From: Gautieria morchelliformis
Taxonomy: Eukaryota > Basidiomycota > Agaricomycetes > Gomphales > Gomphaceae
Reading direction: 5' to 3'
NCBI GenBank assembly: GCA_015179125.1
Contig: WHVA01000402.1
Coordinates: 43,385-107,384, forward strand
DNA: 64,000 nt
The translations under genes were made by a program, and so were the position numbers. The notes below the pieces were generated by a model, which did no database searches, had not been told where the DNA came from, and worked only from the letters and a program-made list of their open reading frames with translations. Positions 35,727-47,579 of the stretch are shown piece by piece. The stretch's first letter is position 1. Each line of letters starts with the position of its first letter.

Positions 35727-36200
35727 GATATTCTACATCCATGCACTTGGTCCCCCATTGTCATTGTTCGAATTCTACATCGGAAGAGAGCTTAAGATAC
35801 CATACATGCAGCATGTAGATTAGTGTAAGTTAGGGCTGGAAGCCAATCTGTCTCCGATACATGCATTGTTAGGTGGTCACGGTCCCCAGTATCTGACAGC
35901 TCCAACCTACTACTGGACCGTGGGCGCACACTCAAACTTTAAAAGGTCTCTGACTTAAGACATTTGAGCAGTACTTTTACATGAATACCTACTCAACAGA
36001 GATATTTAGATTAATCAGGGAGTTGTTGAAGTATCCATCGCTCAACCATTCCTTACTCATCTATGGTCACTTGTGGTTCCACCAGTTCAAGCTCCTCTCG
36101 AATCCCATAGTTACAGTAGCTAGTCAACTGTATATTTTTCTGAGACCTCGCGAGTCGAGGAATATTATTCTTGTCCTTTACTATCCCTGCGCTCAAGAGG
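35727..36200. other. WBP2 3' flank and possible copia LTR
   Basis: No gene is seen. A possible LTR starts TGTTAGGTGG near 35869 and ends before the primer-binding site at about 36201, but no second LTR is available to prove it. Confidence 0.4.
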
Positions 36201-36218
36201 TTATGGGCCCCGCGCTCT
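36200..36218 (+). other. Probable primer-binding site of the copia element
   Basis: GGTTATGGGCCCCGCGCT resembles the initiator-methionine half-tRNA complement (TTATG.GCCC) used by Ty1/copia elements. It lies about 65 bp before the gag ATG. Confidence 0.6.
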
Positions 36219-36265
36219 AAACCGTAACCCAAAAGTCAAGTAAAAGATCTGTAACAATCGCCAAT

Positions 36266-37385
36266 ATGTCTGCCCTCATACAGCCGAGTTCGCTATATCG
36301 AATCGAGCCGCTTACCGGGGATAACTACCCCGCATGGAAGGAGAAAATGCAGTGGATCCTGCTAGAACAAGACCTGTGGGACCACGCAGTGGGACAGACG
36401 ACGATGCCAGTGCCGGCCGATGATAAAAACATCACCGCCACTGAAAGGCAAGCGATCGCAGACTGGACTAAAAAAGACCAACGAACATTCGCGGCAATCA
36501 GCCTTCGTATTAGCGACAAATACCTGGTATATACATACGGTGCCTCAACGGCACACGAGGTATGGCAAGCCCTGCTTACGATTTTTGAGGCAAGAGGGCC
36601 ATTAGGCATAATCAATGTGCATAGGGATTTTTTCCGTACCTTCGCAGCAGAGGGCAGCAACATGGAGGAGCATATCCCAAAGCTCCGTAGTCTCCAAAAA
36701 CAGCTGCACGCACTCGGCGACTTGGTCAACGACCACAATTTCTGCAACGCATTACTCACCTCCTTACCCGGTTCTTGGTCCACCTTCCTCACCGCCATCA
36801 ACCCTACTCTTCCTGTTCTCACCTCCGACGCCCTGATCGCGTGAATCCTGGAGGAGGACCGTACTCGGCATTCTACTCCGAGCACTGAGACGGCCCTGCG
36901 GATCCAGGACAGAACCCACGGAAAAGGCCAGAATAGACGTGGTGATGGCGCTACGAAGGGTAAATGCAACAACTGCGGAAAGAAGGGTCACTGGGTCAAG
37001 GATTTTTGGGCTAAGGGTGGTGGCAAGGAGGGGGACGCACCTAAATGGTGGAAAGGTGACAAATCTAAGAAGTCTGCTAAGCAGGCTACCGAAAATAATG
37101 GCACTGCTGACGAATTCGCTTTTGCCACCATAGAGTCCGTTGACAACGACGATCACTTGTCCCTTGCTGAAGACCTGACTGTCAGGGGACATCCTGTTTT
37201 CCATTTCCAGTTCCGACACCACACCCAGTTCCGACTCCATTTCCGACTCCGCTTCCGGTTCCGATTCCATCTCCGCCTCCGCTTTCGGAAATGATTCCAC
37301 TTCTGGGAGAACTTCCACCAGTTCTGTTCGCCTTGCCAGTTCCACTCCAATTTCCGACTTCCACTCTCGGAACAGTGTCGGAAAT
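36266..37385 (+). pseudogene. Ty1/copia gag (UBN2-type) fragment
   Basis: The gag starts MSALIQPSSLYRIEPLTGDN at 36266 with LYRIEPLTGDNYPAWKEKMQ, LWDHAVGQ and VWQALLTIFEARG, typical of copia gag. A TGA at 36842-36844 follows SDALIA; reading resumes ILEEDRTRHST. The zinc knuckle CNNCGKKGHWVKDF has Phe in place of the last Cys. After LAEDLTVRGH the sequence changes to a TTCCGACTCC-type minisatellite, and pol is absent. Confidence 0.85.
37195..37372. repeat. TTCCGAYTCC minisatellite
   Basis: Imperfect tandem copies of TTCCGACTCC, TTCCGGTTCC and TTCCGATTCC (six-base TTCCGR core) cover about 170 bp at the truncated end of gag. Open frames on both strands here are repeat artefacts. Confidence 0.75.
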
Positions 37386-37899
37386 CAAGCGACTCGCGTA
37401 ATAGGTGGCATCAAGGGTTGATCAAGGGTCAGGGTGGTCAGGGAGATGCAGGGTTGATGGCGGGTGCCAAGTGTTGTCCCTGGCTGCGCAGCGTAGTATA
37501 ATACGGGCTCGCTGACATTGGGGGTCCTTAGACTTTTCTCTTTGGATTTCCCCTTGTCAGGTGAGAATCCCCTCTCTTGTATACTCTGTTCATTTATACA
37601 TACTTTGGATTTCCCCTTGTCAGTTGTGTGGTAGTGTGATCTCCACAACCAGCCAGGGTTGCCCTTACAGTTGGGCCTATGCGACCTACACAGGTAGCTA
37701 CACTTTATGTCAGCCTATGCAGACTATTTAGGCAGCCCCGGTGTATGTGCCAGCAGTAGTGCCCATCAGGTGATGCCTTTTTGGGCTCAGCTAACAGGTT
37801 TTCGGTGTTTACTGATGCATGCCATATACATACCGTACACGGCTGTATTTTTATGGTATCATATGGCGTCAAACCATACCGTATACTGTACCGTTGGCA
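37386..37899. other. Repeat-derived stretch, no gene seen
   Basis: It contains TTTGGATTTCCCCTTGTCAG twice (about 37541 and 37603). It joins the gag remnant to an inverted Helitron derivative. No coding potential. Confidence 0.45.
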
Positions 37900-39313
37900 G
37901 CACACACAGACCCATGACGGTACGGGTGCTGTGGCTGTAATATGGCAGTGTACAGCTGTGGTTGTACAGCATGCTGTGCAGCCCTAGGATCACTGGGGAC
38001 CCGTGGGGTGAGCCTGGATGACCTGAGACCGCCAGTGACCTGTGGGATAAGCCTGGATGCACTGGGACCACTGCCAAGGTGGATGATACCCATGCTTTGC
38101 CCAGGGGTTAGGTCAAATACATTGGGTAAAGAAACTTGGGTAAAACACATCTTGTCACGATTGAATGTAGCTCTAAGTAACACATCTGGATAGGTAATGT
38201 CTCCACACATTTCTCCCGTGTCTGTGTGCCAATCATGTGTAGCATGTCCCCATGTATGGCATGTGTTCCCTGAGTGTAGCATGTCCCCCAAGTATAGTGT
38301 ACGTAGCATGTCCCCATGCGTAGCGTATCCCCCATGTGTAGGGTGTCCCACATGCATAGCATGCCCCCCATGCACAGTGTGCTCCCCATACATAGCATGT
38401 CCCCCAAGTAGCATTTCCCTTGTTTGTAGCATGTCACTGGTTTATAGTGTATCTGCAAGAGCGTAAAAGTGAAAGAAATTATTGTAGGGGAAAGTGAAAA
38501 TAAATAAATGTCAGAAGGTTGTACAATGGATAACAGAGAAATAGACTCATATTTGCAGGCAGGGCTGTTGTCATTAATTTTGAGCAATTCAGAGAAATCT
38601 ATTGATATCTATTTTTTAAACTATACAGAATATATGTATATACATATAAAATAAAGTACAAAAAGGGATAAAAAGCGAGAATTACTGCAAGAAATGACAC
38701 AAAAAAACACAGCAGTGATGAGCAGGAAAGGTGGGAGGCAATGAGAGGAGCAACCTGGGCTGAAAAGATCAAAAAGAGGTCAAAAAAGCGAAAATTACAG
38801 GAAGAAACACCACAGATAGAAGCTGATCCTAATAAATATCAAAACAACATAAATATGATAGGAAGACACACACCAGATGCAGCAATGGCAGACAGGCAAG
38901 GTGGGAGGCACTGAGAGGAATCTGGACTGCAAAGAAGGTCAAAAGAGAATGAAAAAGCGAAAATTATTGGAAGAAATGATGGATATGATAGGAAAAAACA
39001 CACCAGAGCCAGTAATGACCATCAGGAAAGGTGGGAGGCAATGAGAGGAGCAACATAGGCTGAAAAGGAGTCGAACAGAGATTCAAAAAGCGAAAATTAT
39101 AGCAAGAAATAGCAATATTTACCATGAAGAGAAGCTGATTCTAATAAATGTCAAAACAAAACAAATATGATAGCAAGACACACACCAGATGCAGCAATGG
39201 CAGACAGGAAAGGTGGGAAGCACTGAGAGGAGGAACCTGGGCTGAAAAGATGGCAAAAAGAGGATAAAAAAGCGAAAATTAGTGGAAAAAATGACAGATA
39301 TTCCTATTCCTAT
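37900..39313 (-). mobile_element. Inverted non-autonomous Helitron derivative (B2-like), truncated
   Basis: Read on the minus strand it parallels element B2 (56138-59060): TTCGCTTTTTTATCCTCTTTT, the AGCCCAGGTT / CCCACC.TTCCTG block, TTAATGACAACAGCC followed by a degenerate TGCAAAT donor region, a minisatellite of GGGGGACATGCTA units (38197-38450), and GTTTGACCTAACCCCTGGGC. The AGCCCAGGTT block is repeated three times here. Neither a clean 5' end nor a CTAG hairpin 3' end is found, so it is truncated or rearranged. A (TTCCTA)3 run marks its junction with A1. Confidence 0.65.
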
Positions 39314-39466
39314 TCCTATAGGTGAAAGCAGCACGGTGGGAGGTTGTGGGCGCGCTGACAAATGCTGACCAATGCTTGGTCATTAGTTTGTCAGCGGAGC
39401 GCGCGAGCCCCACCAGCGGTTTGCGCCACTCTTCCGGCTCCAGCGCTGCGCAGCGTTCTGGAGCGT

Positions 39467-39489
39467 GCGAGCGGCGCAGCCGCGAGCGG
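39467..39489 (+). repeat. 5' subterminal GC hairpin of A1
   Basis: GCGGC-GCA-GCCGC flanked by GCGA/GCGAG lies ~150 bp inside the 5' end. Equivalents are at 45673-45693, 48591-48611 and 56296-56316 in the other three elements. Confidence 0.75.
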
Positions 39490-40188
39490 TTTAGGCCGGT
39501 CTGCTCAGGCGCTCAAAGCAGCGCTGCGCTGGCAGATCGCTGCGCAGCCAGCCCCTTTGCGCACTCCACCACCACCCTCCTCTCCTCTCCTCTCTGCCCA
39601 CTACTAGATAGAATAAAAATTGCGTGAGACTGAATTAATAGATAGCCTATATAGTGTAGTACACAAAAGATCTCTTCCCAGGGAGGTCTCTGCAGTGAAC
39701 TATTGGGGTTGACCCCTTCATTGGGGCAGCTTTTTCTCTGCTAAGGAGCCAGGTAGTCATCCCAGGCTGCCGTAGAGGGAGCCACAATTGCATTGCAGTT
39801 CTTTCAGTGTTGACTTGCACTACTGGTGGCTGAAGAAGACATCTCCCCAGGACCAGGACCAGGACCTTTTACTGGAATTATTCCAGTTGGATAGCCAAAG
39901 AAGACTTGGATATTTTCATCAAAAAAATTTCCCATCCCTTCCTTGGTACATATATTTCTCTGTGGTCTGGTGTGAGCCATCTGACATTTTTTTATTTTAT
40001 TTTTTTAAATAGAAATTAATAAATTCCCGTGACTTTGCCTAACAAACAGACTCCCTGTCCCTTCCTTGGTATGTATGTATTTCTCTGTGGTCTGGTGTGA
40101 GCTGTCTGACATTGATTTAATTAGAAATTAATAAATTCCCCTGACTTTGCCCAAGAAAAATTAACAACAACAGCATCTGCTTGCAAAT

Positions 40189-40245
40189 GTAAGTTGAAGT
40201 GGGGTAGCTTGATTGTTCCTCTAAGCTTATGCCTGCATTTCTCAG
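40189..40245 (+). other. Intron that completes the Rep-helicase start codon (A1)
   Basis: The donor GTAAGT follows CAAAT, and the acceptor CTCAG precedes GGATCC. Splicing joins AT to G and creates ATG GAT CCT TCT (M-D-P-S), in frame with the long reading frame. Homologous splice sites are present in B1 at 50500-50559. Confidence 0.7.
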
Positions 40246-40549
40246 GGATCCTTCTACTCCAGAGAGAAATCGTCAGCAGGAGCGTGAAAGGGCGAGGGAG
40301 GAGCAGGAGGGTCGTATGACGTCGCCTACTGATCGGAGAGTGCGTGCCCTTGCTGTGGCTGCTGCCAGAGCTCGGAACCAGCCACCCCCTCCACCACCTC
40401 CTTTTGCCATCCCTCACCCTCCTCCTAGAAGCAATGTGGCTGATCCTTTTCAACAACCTGCTGCAGAGCCATTACGTCCTCCTGATCCCAGTCCTGGACA
40501 GCAGGTGGCAGCCCTTCGTGCTCAGTTAGCAGCAATCCCAGCAGCACAG

Positions 40550-40780
40550 CCCTTGAGAAGATACAGGCAGGAGCCGATACAGCCACCTCCTAATCTTCCT
40601 GTGGTTGGTTCTGCAGGAATTGCACAGTTGCGTGCTCAGGCTGCTGAGCCAGCACAGCCCTTGAGAAGATACAGGCAGGAGCCAATACAGCCACCTCCCA
40701 ATCTTCCTGTGGTTGGTTCTGCAGGAATTGCACAGTTGCGTGCTCAGGCTGCTGAGCAGTCTGCTATATTGCAGCAATTG
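40550..40780 (+). repeat. Tandem coding repeat, VGSAGIAQLRAQA units
   Basis: A ~114 bp unit is present twice almost exactly (PLRRYRQEPIQPPPNLP-VVGSAGIAQLRAQAAE), and a third partial unit follows at 40806-40850 (VVGSAGVAALRAQA). Confidence 0.85.
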
Positions 40781-40905
40781 GGAAGGGGTAGACAGGCAGC
40801 TAATCCTCCTGTAGTAGGTTCTGCAGGAGTGGCAGCATTGCGTGCTCAGGCCAATGCAATAAGACCAATGCCGCCGCTACTCCCTGCGCTTTTGCGGCCT
40901 CTTCA

Positions 40906-41122
40906 GCGACTCCCTGCACCTCCTCAGCTGCTCCCTGCACCTCCCCAGCCTCCCCAGCCACTCCCTGAACCTCCTCAGCCGCTCCCTGCACCTCCTCAGC
41001 CGCTCCCTGCACCTCCTCAGCCGCTCCCTGCACCTCCTCAGCCACTCCCTGCACCTCCTCAGCTGCTCCCTGCACCTCCTCAGCCGCTCCCTGCACCTCC
41101 TCAGCCGCTCCCTGTACCTCGG
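40906..41122 (+). repeat. 21 bp proline-rich coding minisatellite
   Basis: About ten copies of CTCCCTGCACCTCCTCAGCCG encode LPAPPQP. Frames on the minus strand here are shadows. Confidence 0.9.
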
Positions 41123-44100
41123 CAGCGTCCTCAGCGACCTCCTCCTCCTCTTCCACTGGGTCGCTCTAGAATAATTGAGGCAGATGTGCAGCGTCATGAT
41201 TTGGGTCCCATGGTTATTCCCTGCCCTGACTGTGGAGCATTACACTGGAGGGCAGAACATCTGCAGAAATCCTCAAATGTGCGGCCCAGATTTGGTGATT
41301 GCTGTATGGAAGGAAAGGTGCAGCTGGAAGACCTGCCAGAGCCCCCTCAGCCATTGAAACAGCTCTTAGAAGGCCAGGACCCTGAGGCAAAAGGATTTCG
41401 CCAGAATATCAGGCAGTATAATGCTGCGTTTGCATTCACTTCTGTGGGGGCCGACTTTGACCAAGATTTGCTTCGGGAGGGTCGTGGTCCATATGTGCTC
41501 AAGCTACAGGGTGAACTGTATCATCTCCATGGCTCTCTCCTCCCTGACAATGAAGACGATCCAAAGTATGCCCAGCTTTACATATATGATCCTGCACTGG
41601 CTTTGGCAAAGAGAAAATATCGTAATGAGCATCTGTCTCCAACTATCATGGGAGACTTGCAGGAAATGCTCCTGCTATGCAATCCTCATGTGTGCACATA
41701 TAAACAAGCAGCTGAGAGGCTCAGAGCTCAAGAACAGAATGGTGACATCCAGGCAAGGCTTATATACAGGGCACACAGGGATCCTAGGAGATATAATGTC
41801 CCAACTGCAGATGAGATTGCAGTTGTTCTTCCTGGAGATGGCATCGACCCTGAACCTAGGGATATTATTGTCCAGCTCAGAGGTGGACGTTTCAGAAGGG
41901 TATTGGATACCAATGCAAACTATGCCTCTCTGCACTATGTCTTGCTCTTTCCCAAGGGAGAGTTGGGATGGGAACCAGGTATTCCTTATCATGAGCCAGA
42001 GCGTGCTCGGCAGGCCAATCCCAATCCAAACAGACGGACACAGGTCACCCAAATACAGTACCATGCGTATCGTCTGTTCCAGAGAGCGAGAGAACCTACA
42101 ACACTCCTGCGTGGTGGCAAATTGTTCCAGCAGTACATTGTAGACTCCTGGGCTGCTGCAGAGCAAAGCAGACTGAGGTGGATCAGGGCCAATCAACACA
42201 CTCTGCGTGCTGAGCAGTATAACCAGATGGTAGATTCATATGGAGGCTTGGACAATGACATTGGAGATGCAAACAGCTTGGGCATAAAAGTCATTCTGCC
42301 TGCGACATTTCAAGGAAGTACACGGGACATGAATCAAAACTGCCAGAACTCCCTGGCCATTGCAACAAAGAAGGGTCCCCCTGATTTATTTATTACCATG
42401 ACTGCCAATCCAAAGTGGGATGAGATAGTGGCTGAGTTGCTCCCTGGACAAACTGCTCAGGACAGACCTGACCTGGTGTCGCGGGTGTTTCACCTCAAAA
42501 AGAAATACCTCATTGACTTGATCGTCAAGGACAAGATCTTTGGAGAAACCGTCGCTCGCGTTCACACTATTGAATTCCAGAAGAGGGGGCTCCCACACAT
42601 GCACCTGCTTACCTGGTTCGATAGGGAGTCCAAGGTCAAACATCCACATGAGGTGGATTCTATGATTTCAGCAGAGTTCCCTGATCCAGAGACACATCCT
42701 GTCCTCTACCAGTTGGTCTGTGAGCTGATGACACATGGTCCCTGTGGACAAATGAATCCAGATGCACCCTGCATGGAAAATGGCAAGTGCAAGAAAGGCT
42801 TCCCAAAGCCATTCTGTGAGGAGACCGTTGTGAATGTAGATGGATATCCAAAATATCGTCGTCGCAATGATGGAAGGCTGCACAATGTCAGAGGTGACAT
42901 GCTGGACAACAGATGGGTTGTGCCATACTCTGCTCTGCTCTTGCTCAAACTCCGGTGTCACATCAACCTTGAATTCACCTTCAGTGTGAGGTGCGTCAAG
43001 TATATCCACAAGTATCTATACAAGGGCCACGATTGGACCACGATGGAGTTTGGTGTCAACCATGATGAGATAAAGAAGTACCTGGACGCTCGCTATGTCA
43101 GTGCTCATGAGGCCTGTTGGAGGTTGCTGGAGCGGGAAATCCACACCCAGGTGCCTGCAGTCATGGCACTGCCAGTCCATGAAAAAGACCAGCAATCAGT
43201 CGTTTTCAATCCTGATGCTGATCCGCTCACCATCATGAACAGGGTCGAGGGGTCAAAGACAGCGCTCATGGCTTACTTTGAGGCCAATGCTGCCTACCCT
43301 CATGCACGCGATGTGCTCTATGTGGATTTTCCTGAGCATTTTACCTGGAAAAAAGAGGAAAGGGTATGGACACCACGTCAAAGGGGATATAGCATTGGAC
43401 GCCTTCACTTTGCAAGCCCAAAATCAGGAGAGAGATTTTATTTGCGCACTCTCCTCACGGTGGTCAAGGGGGCCAGATCCTTTGAGGAGCTTAGGACAGT
43501 GGATGGCATACAATGTGCTACTTACAAGGAGGCCTGTCTTGCCAGGGGACTTCTGGAGGATGATCAGGAGTGGAGGTTGTGTCTCCAGGAAGCCAGTGGC
43601 ATGAAAACAGGTGCTCAGCTCAGACATCTCTTTGCCACCATCCTTGGTCATTGCATTCCCTCACAACCTGACAGACTATGGGACGCCTTCAAGGAGCACA
43701 TATGTGATGATCTCAGACATCGGCTCCAAGTCAGACACAATATCCAGGAGCCACGGGATGATCAGGTCTATGATTTTGGCCTCTTTCTCTTGGATAAACT
43801 CCTTCAGCGTAATGGAATGTCCTTGAGCAGCTTTAAAGATATGCCTCGGGTGGTAGGCGAGTGGGAGGTCCTGATTGGAAACAGGTTCATAGCTGAGCAG
43901 AGGGACTATGACCCTGTTCAAGAGAGGCAGATGGCTGATGAGGAGGTTCCCAAGCTGAATGAGGGGCAAAGGTCTGCGCATGATCAGATATTACGGTCGG
44001 CACTGGACATAGATGCTCAGGGGAAACCTAATGGACAAATGTTTTTCGTCACTGGCTCAGGGGGCGCTGGGAAATCATTCACATGGAACACCCTAATCCA

Positions 44101-45634
44101 CTCCTGTAGAGCGGAGAGTCTCATTGTGCTTGCTGTAGCCTCATCTGCAATGGCTGCACTTATCCTCACTAATGGGACAACCTCTCACAGCATGCTTGGA
44201 ATTCCAATTCCTGTCCATGAGGGCTCTCTCTCCTCCATCAAAAAGAACTCTGACCAGGCTGATATGCTGAGACTGGCCAGGCTCATCATTTGGGATGAGG
44301 CTGCAATGCAGCATCGCCATGCCATAGAGGCCATTGACAGGACACTGAGGGATTTCCTTGACCAGCCTGACAGACCCTTTGGTGGCATCACGGTCGCCTT
44401 TGGAGGTGACTTTCAGCAGACTCTCCCAATTGTCCCCAAAGGCTCCAAGGAGGATATCGTGGGAGCTACCCTTCAGAAGTCATATCTGTGGCCAAAGATC
44501 AAGGTCCTCCATCTGACAGAGAACATGCGGGTGAGAAATGACCCTGACAGAGCCAGGTTTGCAGAATGGCTGCAGAATGTGGGTCAGGGAAAGGATCTCC
44601 CACTAGATCATACTTCTCACTCCCTCCTCACATGGTTTGTGGCCCTGGAATTGCAGAGCTGATCCAGGAAATATACCCTGGCATTGGCAATGCAATCCCT
44701 GCCCAGGACAATTATTTTTTGGAGCGGGCCATCCTCTGTCCCAGAAATATGAGGTCAATGAGATCAATTCCATGGTGTTGAGGCAGTTTCCAGGTGATGC
44801 TCAGGTCTTCCACTGTGCAGATTCTGTCAAGGAAACCGACTTTGCAGAGCAGTATCCTGTTGAGTATCTGAATTCCATAGAGATGGGCAGTCTTCCTCCT
44901 GCTCACTTGGAAGTCAAGCCTGGAGTGCCTCTGATGATGTTGCGCAATTTGGATAAGAAGCAAGGACTATGCAATGGGACAAGGTTGCGGTTGGTGAGGA
45001 TGAGGAATAGAGTGTTGGAGGTCAGGATCATCTCAGGTCCACGTGCAGGAAATACTGCTTTCATCCCCAGGATCACCATTTCACCATCAGAGGGGAATTA
45101 CCATTTGTGCTGCAGAGGAGACAGTTTCCAGTGCGTGTGGCATTTGCAATGACCATCAACAAGTCTCAGGGACAGTCTTTGGGTACGGTTGGGCTGGACC
45201 TGAGATATCCAGTGTTTGGACATGGTCAGTTGTATGTTGGTGTTTCAAGGGGAACAAGCTGGAACAAAGTGAAGGTCTTGCTTGAGCAGGGTTTGAACAC
45301 AACCAACATTGTATATAAAGATGTATTACTTAGAGCTCCTTGATTTCTGATATCTACTTGATGCAAATTGATTACTTTGATTTTCCCCAATGCACTTGAC
45401 CTTACTGATATGTTAGACTTACCGATGCATTAGACTTACTGATGCATTAGACTTACTGATGCGTTTGACCTTACCGAGGCGTTTGACTTGCACCCCCGCG
45501 TGAAGCGCGGGTATCCACCTAGTTACACTATATGAAAGCGCCTCGGTGGGTTGTGGGCGTCGAGCTTATGTCAGGTTTTAGGTCAGCCTTAGTCAGCTGG
45601 CCAATCGGACGCGAGCCAAGAACGCTGCGCAGCA

Positions 45635-45722
45635 GGGTCACGTGACCGTTTGCGTTCCAAATTAGGTCAGCGGCGAGCGGCGCAGCCGCGAGCATAGAAC
45701 GCTGCACAGCGGTCACGTGACC
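45635..45722 (+). promoter_or_regulatory. Paired CACGTG palindromes in A2
   Basis: GGTCACGTGACC occurs at 45635-45646 and 45711-45722, each after a CGCTGC.CAGC inverted motif, so a ~76 bp unit is duplicated. CACGTG is the core recognised by many bHLH factors. They lie upstream of a TATA box. Confidence 0.6.
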
Positions 45723-45778
45723 CGTTCGCGACCAGAGTGCGCATACGCGAGCGTGGTCCGTGCACGACACGCGCGCGC

Positions 45779-45787
45779 GGTATAAAG
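45779..45787 (+). promoter_or_regulatory. TATA box in A2
   Basis: GGTATAAAG sits in a GC-rich context about 60 bp downstream of the second CACGTG palindrome, with no recognised coding sequence downstream. It could drive a transcript of the element. Confidence 0.5.
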
Positions 45788-45834
45788 GCCGAACGGTAAG
45801 GAGGGAACGCCAGGAACCTGCCCAACCGGCGATT

Positions 45835-45935
45835 CCTCTGTCTGCTGTCTGCTGTCTGCTGTCTGCTGTCTGCTATTGGCTGTCTGCTCTGTCTGCTGTC
45901 TGCTCTCTGTGCTGTCTGCTGTCTGCTGTCTCCTC
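45835..45935 (+). repeat. CTGTCTG-type microsatellite
   Basis: Repeated CTGCTGT / CTGTCTG units with interruptions directly downstream of the TATA box. Confidence 0.8.
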
Positions 45936-46779
45936 CTTTAGCTGCCTGGCTGTCTATTGCTTTGGCTGGCTGGCTATCTATTGGCTTGGCAGGCTGTCTA
46001 TTGGTAGGTAATATCTCTTTTTTAATGCATTCCCATGTATTTTATTTTATTTGTGTTTGTAATTTGATTGGTTCCATTTTTTTTTCATCATATTGTATTG
46101 TCACATGTGCTTTATATTTTGTGAATTTTTCGAAAATAGATTTAAATAAAATCCCAACACTGCTGAAAAAAAGTATTTTTATATATATATTTTTCAGGTT
46201 TTTTTTTCGAAAATTGACATCAATAAGTTTCCTCTAAACTTTTAAATGTGGTTTGTTTTGTTGTTTTATTTACTGTAAAGCTACCAGGCACTCCTTCTCT
46301 GGCTATACTGGTGGCTGGCTTACTATGGCTTTGGCTGGGCTCTGGGTTTCTCTGTCAGTCTCTGGGCTTCTCTGGCTTGGGCTGGGCATTAATAACATCT
46401 TCTTCAATGTACTGTACTTTTTTGGCATTTTTTCACAAATAGATGTCAATAAATTATCCTGACTTTGTGAAAATTGACAACAGCTCCAGCTTAAATGTAC
46501 AGTGCATTTTCTTTGACATTTTTCAAAAAATAGATAATCTTGACTCTGCTAAAATTAATAATAACTTCAGCTTAAATGTACTGGACATTTGTTTTGACAT
46601 TTTTCAAAAAATAGATAATCCTGACTTTGCTAAAATTAATGACAGCAGCTGCTTAAATATGGCTTCCTTTACTATTTTATTTATATCTGTATGTCACAAA
46701 ATAGATATTGATACATGTCCCTGAGTTTGCTAAAAGGTAATGAAAAGACAGCCTCTGCTTGATTCACTTTGAGGCCCTT

Positions 46780-47560
46780 GGGATATGCTACACATGCCAT
46801 TGGGACATGCTACACACACTATGCATGGGGACACGCACGCTATGCATGGAGACACATATGTTATGCATGGAGACATGCATGTTAGGCGTGAAGACATGCA
46901 TGTTATGCGTGGAGACATGCATGTTAGGCGTGAAGACATGCATGTTATGCGTGGAGACATGCATGTTAGGCGTGGAGACATGCATGTTGTGCATGGGGAC
47001 ATGCATGTTATGCGTAGAGACACACATGTTATGCATGGGGACAAGCATGCTATGCATGGGCACACACACACTATGCATGGGGATGTGCACACTATATGGT
47101 GGGAGACACTATGCTTGGGGACATACTATGCTTGGGGACAGACACACTATGCTTGGGGGACACGGTACAAACAAGAGACACACTACGCACACTATGCATG
47201 GGGAAAAACAAGGGACATTCTATACATGCTATCCTTGGGGGACATGTTATGGATGGGGGACACACTTTGCACACTATACTTGAGGGAGAGGCTACACAGA
47301 CTATGTGTAGGGAGATGCTACACATGTGGACACGCTATGCATGGGGGGACACACATGCTATAATTTAGGGACATGCTACATTTGGGGACACACTATGCAC
47401 ACTATACTTAGGGACACGTTACAAACAAGGGACACACTACACACACTATACTTGAGGGACACACTATGCACACTATACTTGGGGACACAGTACATGTGGG
47501 GACATGCCACCTGTGAGGACAGGCTACGTGTGAGGATGTGATATGTGTGAGGACAGATGA
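46780..47560 (+). repeat. GGGGACACRCTATGCATG minisatellite
   Basis: Degenerate units of ~21 bp (core GGAGACATGCATGTTATGCG) in long tandem array. ATGCAT palindromes recur. All three frames are open in places, so apparent Cys/Met/His-rich proteins are artefacts. Related arrays occur at 38197-38450 (inverted), 57370-57540 and 58175-58370. Confidence 0.85.
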
Positions 47561-47579
47561 AGTGTGATGACAACTACAG

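Larger units (their letters stand above)
40246..45343 (+). pseudogene. Helitron A1 Rep-helicase, broken by three 1-base deletions
   Basis: The coding exon begins after the 57 nt intron; an ATG at 40229 inside the intron is also in frame. The N terminus is Pro-rich with tandem repeats (40550-41120). A cysteine region (CPDCGALHWRAEH) follows, then Helitron-like N and Rep domains with the two-His motif GLPHMHLLTW (about residue 790) and tyrosines KYIHKYLYKG (about 924). The Pif1-type helicase has Walker A GSGGAGKS (about 1277) and WDEA. Against copy A0 there are single-base deletions near 44612, 44750 and 45095. The first sends the frame to a stop at 44662 (residue 1477 counted from 40229) and the three together restore the final frame. 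The product would lack helicase motifs after NMRVRNDPDRA. Confidence 0.9.
39314..45522 (+). mobile_element. Helitron A1, coding
   Basis: The 5' end is placed at TCCTATAGGTGAAAGC by alignment with the 5' ends of A2, B1 and B2 (all share GGTTGTGGGC within ~40 bp). The 3' hairpin is at 45495-45511 (one mismatch) and CTAG at 45519-45522. It holds a Rep-helicase gene. Its 3' end is followed by element A2. The 2.6 kb overlapping copy A0 at the left edge is nearly identical. The 5' end position is uncertain by several bases. Confidence 0.85.

Noticed and set aside
37153-37388. Minus-strand Gly/Ser or Arg/Trp-rich proteins
   Set aside because: Products of the TTCCGA minisatellite at the truncated gag end.
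40800-41200. Minus-strand frames with EEVQGAAEEVQ-type repeats
   Set aside because: They are the complement of the proline-rich 21 bp repeat in the Helitron gene.
46759-47363. Open frames of 170-190 residues rich in Met, Cys and His
   Set aside because: They are read from a minisatellite with a period that is a multiple of three in places; all frames on both strands are open and no domain is present.
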